In this document: in pieces, positions 28,433 through 38,042 of the stretch
Numbering within the stretch: position 1 is the first letter of the stretch
Layout of the letters: each line of letters opens with the position of its first letter
Position numbers and translations under genes: made by a program
NCBI GenBank assembly: GCA_963778945.1
Contig: CAVZWL010000014.1
Coordinates: 281,490-345,489, forward strand
Direction of reading: 5' to 3'
DNA: 64,000 nucleotides
Origin: Fen-1254 sp963778945
GTDB taxonomy: Bacteria; Bacteroidota; Ignavibacteria; UBA10030
The notes under the pieces: model-generated
What the model saw: only the letters and a program-made list of their open reading frames with translations
The model's database searches: none
What the model was told of the DNA's origin: nothing

Positions 28433-29037
28433 TCCGGAAAGTCAAAGACCTCCGGCAAAGCCGGAGGCTTGAAAAGATTGTGAACCGCTCAAAGCGGTTA
28501 AAAGTTTTTATTCAAAAAATAGTCATTTGATCCATACGCCTGTCCGCGTCTTCCTGCTTTCGTATATATTCTCGTATCGCTTTTTCATCTTTGCCTACTG
28601 TCGACACAAAGAACCCTCGAGCCCAGAAATGCTCTCCCCCAAGTTTTTTTCTTCTCCTTGATATTCTCGCGCTATATGAATTGCGCTCTTTCCCTTGATA
28701 TAGCCTATCACTGAGCTTACCGCATACTTCGGAGGAACGCTTACCAGCATGTGAACATGATCCTCCAGCATATGCCCTTCTTCGATCCGGCTCTCCTTTT
28801 GTCGGGCTAAATCGTGGAATACTTCCCCTAGATATCTGTAAATCACCTTGAATAGTATCTTCCGTCGATACTTCGGGATGAACACTACGTGATATTTGCA
28901 TTCATACTTCGTGTGTTGTAAATTGTCTTGTCTATTCATCGGAATCTCCTATGTGCTTTGAGCTGTTCACACATATAGGAGATTCTTCTTTTTTCCGCAA
29001 AAGTCAAACGGGGATTCTGCAGAGCCGGGGGTTTACC
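28433..29037 (-). mobile_element. IS200/IS605-type insertion sequence
   Basis: Minus-strand element with one transposase gene. The right end has a strong CCTCCGGC-AAA-GCCGGAGG hairpin (28448-28467), followed inward by a second hairpin (AACCGCT...AGCGGTT, 28482-28498). The left end has an inverted repeat AATCTCCTATGTG / CATATAGGAGATT around 28940-28986, which would cover the transposase ribosome site, then CCCCCGGCTCTGCAGAATCCCC at about 29009-29030. TTTGACTTT occurs near both ends. As in this family there are subterminal hairpins but no terminal inverted repeats or target duplications. Exact ends are estimated. Confidence 0.75.
28512..28939 (-). CDS. tnpA: TnpA Y1 (HUH) transposase, one frameshift
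   Basis: About 142 residues. It opens MNRQDNLQHTKYECKYHVVF-IPKYRRK, typical of IS200 TnpA. The HUH metal motif is EDHVHMLVSVPPK. The C-terminal part reads FWARGFFVSTVGKDE and AIREYIRKQ, with the catalytic Tyr in EYIRKQ. The frame breaks in the run of five C at 28636-28640; one more base joins KNLGG to EHFWARG. If the break is real the copy is dead, because the Tyr lies beyond it. It cuts single-stranded DNA and works without terminal inverted repeats. Confidence 0.9.
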
Positions 29038-29361
29038 CTATATAATTAAACTATTATTTACTAGAATAAATACAATTGCTATTTCAAAAAAATGATATTG
29101 TATTCCATGTGGATTCGTGCCGCGGAAATAATGCGCTTCTCTATGGCAAAACACAGTATTACTTAATTGAAGCAGCACTGGTCGCCATATTTTGTAGCGT
29201 GTAAGACCTTGCCAATTATAATGCCGCGCAAAAACGAGTGATTCATTTTAGGATGCTCTTTGCCGTGCCCTCTTTTTTATTTTTTTTGTTCATGTTTCTT
29301 TAAATCGTCGATTGTATCTTGCATACGATGCTCTTTAAAGCGTACCAAAAGGGAGGCCTCA
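29038..29361. other. Leader region of the alpha-2-macroglobulin gene
   Basis: About 320 AT-rich bases between the insertion sequence and the large gene. No open frame, hairpin or convincing promoter pair is visible. A GGGAGG ribosome site at 29351-29356 marks the start of the next gene. Confidence 0.4.
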
Positions 29362-32300
29362 ATGAAATGGTATCGAATAATCTGTATCACCGTCGGCAGC
29401 TTTTTATGTATTACTTCCGCCTATTGTTCCGCCGAAAAATATTGGCAGGCAGTTGACAGCGCTCTTTCCAACGGCCTTCCCCAAACTGCGGTTCGTAATC
29501 TTGATACAATTTTATCCATTGCCCAGAAGGAAAAACATTACGGCGAATGGCTTCACGCCTTATCCAAGAAAATTGTTATCGAAGCTTCTTTTCAGGGCGA
29601 CAAGCCAGAAGAAAAAGTGAAAAGATTAAAAGCCGAATTCGTTCATGCCGATGCGAATACAAAGCCGCTCCTTCAGACGATACTTGCCCAGTGGTACTGG
29701 CAATATTACAACCGCAATCGATGGCGTATCATAAATCGAACGGCAACCGAGAATATATCTGATAAAGATTTCACCACGTGGGACCTGCCGAAGATTTTTC
29801 AGGAAATCGATTCGTTGTACGCCGCTGTTCTCAAAGATAAAATCCGACTGACAAAAATTCAGACAGAAGACTTTATTGGATTCCTGGAAAAAGGATCAAT
29901 GCCGGCTGAACTCAGACCGACACTGTACGATTTTATTGCTCAGGAGGCATTGACTTTCTATACGAGCGCCGAGCAGACAGCGGCGCTGCCTGAGGACGCA
30001 TTTGAAATGAATGCCGATACATCCGTGTTTTCTCAGGCCGAAGAATTTTTGAAATTCAAGCCGGCGGCTACAGATACAAGTTCGCCGAAATATAAGGCGC
30101 TGAAACTTTTCCAATCCTTGATGGCATATCATAAGAATAAAAAGAACATTGAATCCTTTGTCGATCTCGATATACAAAGACTTAAGTATATGAAGAATGC
30201 TGCATACGGCGAAGACCGTAATCAGATATTCATCCGGCTGTTAACAGATATTGTGGAGAACAATAAAAGCTATGCAGTTTCCAGTCTTGGCGCTTATGAA
30301 CTTGCAAAAGCGTGGGCCGATCAAGGCGATTTGAGGAAAGCTTACGAAACTGCAAAGAAAGGATGGATCAGTTATCCCAATTCCATCGGAGGCATCTCCT
30401 GCCGCAACTATACCATTGAACTAACGGAAAAAACATTAATATTAACCGGCGAGAAATGCACCCCGCCCGGACCGTCAAAAATTCAGGTTTCTTACAAGAA
30501 TTTCAGAAAGGTATTTTTTAGAATTTATGCCGATCAATGGGATGATTTTATGAAGAAGGATCATTCTTATCCCGATCAAATAGATAATACAAAGATAGAA
30601 ATATTGTTAGCCAAAAATCCGATTGTAAAATGGGAAGCAGATTTGCCTGATACGAATGGCTACTTAAAAGAGAAATCTATAAACCTGGATGTACCGGCGC
30701 TTAAACCGGGATACTATTGGATATTTGCAAGCTGGCAGCCCGATTTTAAGTATTCCACGATGGTGCAATATACCTGTATGTGGGTATGCAATTATACGCT
30801 CATTGCGCGCATGGAATCCGGCTTCGTTGACGGCCTGGTTTTAGATGCTGTTACCGGAGAGCCGATAGCCGGAGCTGAGGTTACGCCAATCGTCTCTAAG
30901 CCAAACTTCCGGTTTGAGGCAGGCACGATGATCAAAACCGATACTGACGGCCATTTTATGAAGTTTAGAAACGATAACTACCAGCAATGTTTTCTTCATG
31001 TTAAAAGCGGCGGTGAGGACTTGCTCTTAAGCACGGAATTTATTCCAATGCAGCGGAGTATAATAGACCAGATGAAAGAACTGTTTTTTTTACAGACCGC
31101 TCGATTTATCGTCCGGGACAAACCATTTACTTCAAGGGAATCTGCAGTCATATTGATCCGCAGAAAGGAGTCTATGAAGTCATCCCAAATCGCGAGGTCG
31201 TTATCCATTTTCGGGATGCTAATAATCAAGAAATTGCCAAACAGACACTGCGAACAAATGATTTTGGAAGCTTAAGCGGCCAGTTCACAGCGCCTGCGGA
31301 CAGACTCAACGGACGAATGAGTATTTTATCCGATATTCCAGAGGGCTTTACGTGGATTAGAGTTGAAGAATACAAAAGGCCGAAGTTTACAGTAAAATTG
31401 GACACACCAAAACAAGCCGCAAAACTCAATCAGCTCGTTGAAGTCACCGGCAATGCCGCAACTTACGCCGGAGCGCCGGTCGACAATGCCGATGTGCATT
31501 TTTCAGTAACGCGAGACGCGTCTTATCCTTCCTGGCGGGTATGGTATCAAAACGCCGTCATTTTTCGGAGTCCTAAACAGCAAATCGTACACGGTAAGAT
31601 TAAAACCGATGCTCAAGGCAATTTTAAAATCATTTTTATCGCCAAACCCGATCTCAAAATTCCATCCGAGAATGACCCGACATTCACATTTTCAATTCAC
31701 GCCGATGTAACATCACCGGATGGTGAAACACGTTCTTGCGATGGTTCGGTCCGGATTGGTTATTCAGCTCTGAAAATCGACATATCATCCAACAATAAAG
31801 AGCTTTTCAATAACAAAGAATTTCCTCTGACTCTTGAGACGAAGACGCTTGATGGGCATTCTCTTCCGGCAAAAGTGCATATAAATATTTTCAAACTTCA
31901 GGAACCGGCAGAACCTATTCGGGTAAAACTCAGAAATAATAATTGGAGTGAAGACACTATTGCAGATGCCGAACTGTCTCAGAAATTCGGCAGCAACTGG
32001 TTCACCTGGCCGAAAGAGAAGATCGTCTACGATGCGGATGTTCGTACTGATAGTTCCAATCCAGATATCATCAAACTTACATTGCCGAGCGGTCTTTACA
32101 AAGTAGAATGCACAGCGAAAGATAAATACGATAAAGAAGTTCGAGCATATCTGCCATTGATGGTTTTGCCCGACTGGAACCTCAGCAAGTTCAATATTAA
32201 ACTCCCCTTTATAACGAAGGTAAAGAGCAGCTCGATAAAAGTCGGAGACACACTGGAAGCCCTCTGGGGTACGGGATACGACAGCGGCAGGTGCCTCGTA

Positions 32301-35300
32301 GAGATTGAACACAATGGCACAATATTAAAAAGGTTCTGGACAGAGCAAAATCGGACACAGCATGCATTCGCTTTTCCTGTAAGGGAGGAACTTCGGGGTG
32401 GATTTTCCGTGTATTTTACACAAGTAAGAGAAAATCGCGCCTACAACACCGCCTTTTCCATCGATGCCCCTTGGGACAATAAAGACCTGATTATCACGAA
32501 GGAAACTTTTCGCGATAAGCTTCTGCCCGGTGAACATGAAACAATAGCTCTGAGAGTGAAGAGCAAGAAGAATGCTCTTGATTCGGTTGAAATGGCTGCC
32601 ACCATGTATGATTTCTCTTTAGATCTGTTCTCTCCCTACCGATGGACTCGGTTTGATTTCTTTAAACATGAGAACAGCGAACAACGTAATTCTATATTTA
32701 TAAACGGCCGTCAATCGTTTAATACATGGCGCTCTTTCTGGAATGAAAGGTTTTCATATCCGGCAATAGACTACACACATTTTCCGAATTATGTCGTCGA
32801 AGACTTTTTCTATTATCGAATACCTTCTTATCATTATTATAATTATGGTGCAGGCGAAATTAGCTATAGTAAAAACAAGGAATTTGAAGGTCAGTATGGT
32901 AAGTTGAAAGGAAAAGCAGTCGATGCACTGACCAACGACCCTCTCATCGGTGCTAATGTAAATATTGCAGGGACTTCAATTGGCGCTTCCACCGATCTAG
33001 AAGGTGAGTTTACAATACTCAAAGTTCCGGCCGGATCTTATACTGTTAAAGTCTCTTATATAGGTTATCGACCAATGACATTATCTGTAAAATTCGAAAA
33101 AGGGAAAACAACGACTGTCAATTTTAGATTGGACCCTCAGCCAATGGCGGGAAAGGCGGTTACAGTTACTGCTTATGCACGAGGCCAGCATGAAGCTATC
33201 AACCAGCAGGAAATGTCCTTTTCTCCGGCCGCAGATATTATCTCCATAGATAGGATGAAAGAACTTCCCTATGCGACTATGTCAGAATCAATAGGGAGAT
33301 TACCGGGCATTTCAATACAAAAAGGGAAAAATGGAAATTTTGAGTCTGTTGATATTAGAGATATTGCTCTTCGTAAGAATCTGAATGAGACTGCATTCTT
33401 CTATCCGCATCTGCTTATGGATAAAGACAATACTGTAAGAATAGAATTTACAATGCCGGAGGCCTTGACAGAATGGAAATTTATGGCTTTTGCACACGGC
33501 AAAAAAAGCGAAAATGGATTGATGACAAGCTATATAAGAACGCAAAAAGACCTGATGGTTCAGCCAAATGCACCAAGATTCCTGCGCGAAGGCGACTCTA
33601 TCTCCTTCACTACAAAAGTTATCAATATGTCCGACCAGCAGCAGAATGGCCGCGTGCAATTGGACTTTAAGGATTTTTCTACGGAGAAGCCGGCAGATTC
33701 AATTTTGGGTTTAATCAATAATGTTCAGACATTCGATTTAAAGCCGCATTCCTCGGAAACATTTTTCTGGAGAATATATGTCCCAAAGGGAACGGGATCC
33801 TTATCCTATACTGCAGCTGCACAAAGCGATTCATGTTCCGATGGAGAATCCGGCACGATTCCAGTTTTATCCAGCAGAATCTTTCTCTCAGAATCATTGC
33901 CGCTGAATATTCGCGGCCCAAAGACAAAAAGTTTCACATTCGATAGACTCAAAGAGACCGGCAAATCTAACACATTTGATCCGGTCAAATTCACCGTCCA
34001 AATGGCATCGAATCCGACGTGGTATGCTCTTCAAGCGCTTCCGTATCTTATGGAATTTCCGCATGAATGTGCGGAACAAGTTTTCAACAGGTTCTATGCA
34101 AACAGTCTTGCCGGCCATATCGTTCATTCCAATCTTCGGATAAAAGAGATTTTTGACGAGTGGCGCAAGACAGGCGCATTGAAATCCAATCTGGAAAAGA
34201 ATCAAGAATTAAAATCGGTCATACTTATGGAAACGCCCTGGGTACTGGAAGCTCAGGATGAGACCCATGCAAAACAAAAACTCGCACTCCTTTTTGATGA
34301 TAGCACGTTGAACAGCAATCTCAATTCGGCGTTGAACAAGCTCAAAAACGCGCAATTACCCGACGGCAGCTGGTCCTGGTTTCCAGGCGGACATTCAAAC
34401 GATTATATAACACTTTATATTGCCGCTGGATTTGGAAGACTCATGCATCTCGGTGTAAAAACTGATCCCTCACCAGCGCATAAGGCAGTAGGTTATCTCG
34501 ATCAATGGATAACAAAATATTATCATAACCTTCGCGACACAACCTTGAATAACCTGACGCCGACGATTGCGATGTACCTCTATTGCCGCAGCTTTTATCT
34601 ACAAGAGCGTCCGATTCCTCAGTATGCCAAAGAAGCCATTGACTATTTTATCAGACAAAGTGAAAAATACTGGCTGAAATTCGATTCACGCCTCAGCCAG
34701 GGGTATGCTGCTCTTGCCTTGCATCGCTTCGGTGACTCAGATGCAGCTAAAAAGATTATTGCTTCACTAAAGGAACGCAGTCTTCATAGCGAAGAAATGG
34801 GTATGTACTGGCAAGAAGATCAATCTTCCTGGTTCTGGTACCGGGCGCCGATTGAAACCCAAGCGCTTATGATTGAGGCATTTGCTGAAGTAACAAACGA
34901 TACGATATCAGTTGAAGATTGCAAGGTTTGGCTGCTGAAACAAAAGCAAACACAAAACTGGGAAACAACGAAAGCAACTGCCGATGCGGTATATGCGCTC
35001 GTGCTGAGAGGAACCGATGAGCTATCCAGCACAAAGCCGGTTGAGGTAAAGTTAGACGGCGTGAGTATCACTCCGGAGAAAGTCGAAGCAGGAACAGGAT
35101 TTTACGAGAAAACATTTTCTAAAAATGAAATAGAACCGCAGTTTGCAAATATCATCGTCAAGAAAGAGGATAATGGCATTGCCTGGGGTGGAGCACATTT
35201 GCAATATTTTGAGGAAATGTCCAAGACAGCCCGTCATACAACGAATCTCTCTTTAGAGAAGAAATTGTTTGTCAAGACGGACACAAAAAATGGAAAAGTT

Positions 35301-35657
35301 CTTAATCCGATAACGGGTCCATTAAATGTCGGCGACATCATGACTGTCAGGATTATTTTAAAAGTCGATCGCGACATGGAATATGTGCACCTTAAGGATA
35401 TGCGGGGAAGCGGCATGGAGCCGATCGATGTATTGTCGCAGTACCGTTATCAGGACGGACTGAGTTATTATCAATCGACAAAAGACGCCGCGACTCATTT
35501 CTTTATCGATAAGCTGCCGAAAGGGACATACGTCTTTGAATATGATCTAAGAGTGCAATTGAAAGGACAGTACGAGAGCGGCATTGCAGAAATCCAATGT
35601 ATGTATGCGCCGAAATTCAACAGTCATTCGGAGAGCCGGCAATTAGTCGTAGAGTAG
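29362..35657 (+). CDS. Large alpha-2-macroglobulin family protein with embedded plug-like segment, one frameshift
   Basis: About 2,098 residues once joined. A signal peptide (MKWYRIICITVGSFLCITSA) and a helical N-terminal region of about 350 residues are followed by a first beta domain (VDGLVLDAVTGEPIAGAEVT) and the MG2 domain (FFTDRSIYRPGQTIYFKGI, near residue 575). Near 1180-1255 comes a carboxypeptidase-regulatory-like domain (LKGKAVDALTNDPLIGANVN), then a TonB-plug-like stretch (RMKELPYATMSESIGRLPGI). The A2M domain follows (TVRIEFTMPEALTEWKFMAF, MVQPNAPRFLREGDSI). The thioester motif CAEQ is encoded at 34068-34079, so covalent protease trapping is possible. A run of eight T at 31084-31091 breaks the frame. 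It was placed at ATG 29362 because of GGGAGG five bases upstream. Probably a periplasmic or surface protease trap. Confidence 0.9.
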
Positions 35658-35758
35658 AAAACAGAATCCCGGACATTGAAATAATTCCGTCTGAGGAGCA
35701 AGAGGCCTGCTTTGCGGGACAATTGAGGATAGTATGCGGTTTATATTATTATGCTGAT

Positions 35759-36055
35759 CTAAAGATCAAGATAATATCCGGGATTTTCTAAAAACTTGCG
35801 CCAAACATTCTCGACTTCTTCATCCGTTTTGAGCGGCATTGTCCGGAATGTCGCCGTCCATTTGTCGAGATATCCGGATCGGAGACGAGACCAAATTAAA
35901 TAATACTCGTCCTTCTCATTCGTATTGATGCTGAGGCGGATCGTCTTCTGATTCAGATCTACGAGTCTGGGAAGCTCAAGATCGAAAAAAATGGCTTTTT
36001 CAGTAAGTTTCGATACAGGCAAAAGCGGTGTCAAATTTTTAGGGACTTCCGGCAT
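35759..36055 (-). CDS. Conserved-looking small protein, function unknown
   Basis: 98 residues, MPEVPKNLTPLLPVSKLTEK..., with AAGGAG five bases before the ATG at 36055. It is all alpha/beta, with IRLSINTNEKDEYYLIWSRL and a W/Y-rich C-terminus (NVWRKFLENPGYYLDL). There is no signal peptide, membrane helix or known motif. It is convergent with the alpha-2-macroglobulin gene 100 bases away. I do not recognise a family. A longer start at 36097 exists but lacks a ribosome site. Confidence 0.6.
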   Translation of the reverse strand: MPEVPKNLTPLLPVSKLTEKAIFFDLELPRLVDLNQKTIRLSINTNEKDEYYLIWSRLRSGYLDKWTATFRTMPLKTDEEVENVWRKFLENPGYYLDL

Positions 36056-36574
36056 TGCAACTCCTTCCCCCCAAGTTCGATTGAAATGCATAGACATTTG
36101 TATATGCGATCAATCTCCCCGTCCTCGAGGATTTTTTTAATATTGAACTCGAGCTTTGCCTCCCTAAAACACAAAATCCTCTTTCATCATATTTGAATGA
36201 ATCCAGAGGATTTAAAATCGTCTTATGAGTACCAGAGCCCTAGGACTCAATCATAGCTGATGCAATTTGGAAATTGTGTATTAATCCATATGAATAGATT
36301 AACACGCATACAAAATTACTGTATTAGAAAATTAAAAGCAAATGATAAGAGGCATGATAAAAGCGAATGAATCAGACGAATATTGCATGACCGACACATT
36401 TAACACAGCTCAGTAATTGCCGATTTTCACTTATTATTAAGGGTTTGAACGAACAAATCAGGACATCTTCAGCATAATCTTGCAATCTAAGATTCCACTG
36501 TCGAATCATGGAAGCATTATTCGAGTATGATTCAAAATAAATGTATCCGTAAATGAGAAAGGCGTTCCATGAGC
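36056..36574. other. Intergenic region, no gene seen
   Basis: About 520 AT-rich bases. One 70-codon open frame on the minus strand (36372-36584) overlaps the next gene and has no ribosome site or composition signal; I do not call it. No repeat, hairpin or promoter was identified. Confidence 0.4.
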
Positions 36575-37267
36575 TCATTCCCAACCCTCTTTTGCCAATT
36601 CCGCATGTAATTCGTTAGGGTGATGACGGCAGTGGTATTCAATCCTGCTTGAATCTTCGTGCGCTTTGCTGTAAGGCCATCCTTGAGACATTAAATTCCG
36701 TTCGTGCAATTCATGAAGAAGTACATAGGGCCGTTCCGCCTCTTCTAAATCATTATCGATCCAGACTTCATTCTGAGGCACGAATTCATAAACATAATCA
36801 TGCCCGCCTTCCGTGAAATCGATGTCGAACACGCTTCTCACCAGCCTGCCGTCGATGATCCATACACTTATTTCGGTTTCTAATTTTTTCCAGAGCCGCA
36901 CATGAACTTTTGCCGGTTCGGGAAGATTCCCTCCCTTGGTCAGTTTTTTAACATCGCCGGCTTTTTTCCGTTCTGCCGCCTCTTGTTTATCGGCAGCTAC
37001 CAGGGCGTCATCATACGGAATCCCTTTTTCCGCCAGCCTATGTTCGACCAGCAAATGATCTATGAAGAAGCGCTGCTCATCCCCCTGCGCCTCCTTATCG
37101 AGCCAGAATTCGTCTTTGGGAATACACTTGAATCCGTAATGCTCGCCATAGTTTGTAAACTCTTCGTCCAGATGGGTTCTCACATAAGTGCCGTCAACAA
37201 TCCATATAACGATCTTGCCGCGCCGTCCAACTTCTTTAAGATACGGCAGCTTCACGAGTGTATCCAT
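36575..37267 (-). CDS. Protein with two copies of an unnamed ~80-residue domain
   Basis: 230 residues made of an internal duplication. Copy 1 runs from VIWIVDGTYVRTHLDEEFTN to IPKDEFWLDKEAQGDE and IDHLLVEHRLAEKGIPYDDA. Copy 2 runs from SVWIIDGRLVRSVFDIDFTE to VPQNEVWIDNDLEEAE and LLHELHERNLMSQGWPYSKA. Each copy has a W-I-(V/I)-D-G strand, an E-x-W-(L/I)-D motif and a helix ending G-x-P-Y. The second copy has several His residues (HELHE, then AHEDSS and YHCRHH) that could bind metal, but the spacing is not a standard HExxH protease. AAGGA lies seven bases upstream. No export signal. Function unknown. Confidence 0.7.
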   Translation of the reverse strand: MDTLVKLPYLKEVGRRGKIVIWIVDGTYVRTHLDEEFTNYGEHYGFKCIPKDEFWLDKEAQGDEQRFFIDHLLVEHRLAEKGIPYDDALVAADKQEAAERKKAGDVKKLTKGGNLPEPAKVHVRLWKKLETEISVWIIDGRLVRSVFDIDFTEGGHDYVYEFVPQNEVWIDNDLEEAERPYVLLHELHERNLMSQGWPYSKAHEDSSRIEYHCRHHPNELHAELAKEGWE

Positions 37268-37430
37268 AGTCTATCCTTTTAAAAATATATTTTTCCGATG
37301 TGCTCTACTTATAAAAGACAATGACGACTGCATCCATCGATATCTGCGGCAACATATCATTCCGTCTATTAATGGAGCCTCTTCAGACCGCCATGTCAAC
37401 GCAAGAAGCAGGAACCACAAAAATATTTAT

Positions 37431-37901
37431 CTATTCACTGGCTTGATTTGCAAGATAGTTTTCAATTCCTATCTGCTTAATTTGATCCCTCTGCTGTTCA
37501 AGCCAATCCCCATGTCCTTCTTCCATGAGAAGAATTTTTGTCAAAAGATCAGCTGTGCCGGCATCTGCTGCTTCGCGTGCAAGTGTAATGGCTTTATTGT
37601 ATAATTGGACTGCAGTTTGTTCTCCCATGCTGTCATTTGAAAGCATCGCAGGAATATCGGCGCCTATTTTTATCTGATTAAGCTTCGATACTGTAGGCGT
37701 TCCTTCCAGGAATAGAATGCGCCCGATAAGCCATTCGGCGTGTTTCATTTCATCTATTGCCTGTTTCTCAACAGCTTTATGGAGTTTAGTATATCCCCAA
37801 TTATCGCACATTTCCGAATGAACCATATACTGACTGATCGCCGTTAATTCCTCAGAGAGTAAATCATTCAGCGTTGAAATAATTTTCTCATTTCCTTTCA
37901 T
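37431..37901 (-). CDS. bfr: Bacterioferritin
   Basis: 156-residue four-helix ferritin storing iron as a ferric core. The di-iron ligands are visible: Glu18 (LSEELTAISQY), Glu51 and His54 (AIDEMKHAEWLIGRILFLEG), Glu93, Glu126 or 127 and His129 (LMEEGHGDWLEQQ). Met52, between Glu51 and His54, is the haem ligand of true bacterioferritins. AAGGAG lies six bases before the ATG. A single gene between two unknown proteins. No Fur box was identified. Confidence 0.95.
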   Translation of the reverse strand: MKGNEKIISTLNDLLSEELTAISQYMVHSEMCDNWGYTKLHKAVEKQAIDEMKHAEWLIGRILFLEGTPTVSKLNQIKIGADIPAMLSNDSMGEQTAVQLYNKAITLAREAADAGTADLLTKILLMEEGHGDWLEQQRDQIKQIGIENYLANQASE

Positions 37902-37994
37902 ATCTTTCTCCTTTGAATAAGGTTATAGCGTTCTTTGATTAGATGTACCATATTGTATGAAAATTGCATTATACAAGCAAATATCATACTAAAT

Positions 37995-38033
37995 GTAAGA
38001 TGGAGCCCATCTGCCAGATGGACTCCATCTTAC
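37995..38033. repeat. REP-like palindrome, copy 1
   Basis: 39-base imperfect palindrome built from GTAAGATGGAG...CCATCT and AGATGG...CTCCATCTTAC halves, so each half can also fold alone. It lies between bfr and the caspase-like gene, close to the latter's stop. The same element, in the same orientation, flanks the RAYT gene at 42.1-42.7 kb. Confidence 0.85.
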
Positions 38034-38042
38034 CATCTTACT

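Noticed and set aside
31080..31095. Programmed frameshifting at the run of eight T in the macroglobulin gene
   Set aside because: Similar breaks occur in many unrelated genes here, and macroglobulins are not known to use recoding; error is simpler.
36372..36584. 70-codon open frame upstream of the bfr region
   Set aside because: No ribosome site, overlaps the neighbouring gene, and no recognisable features.
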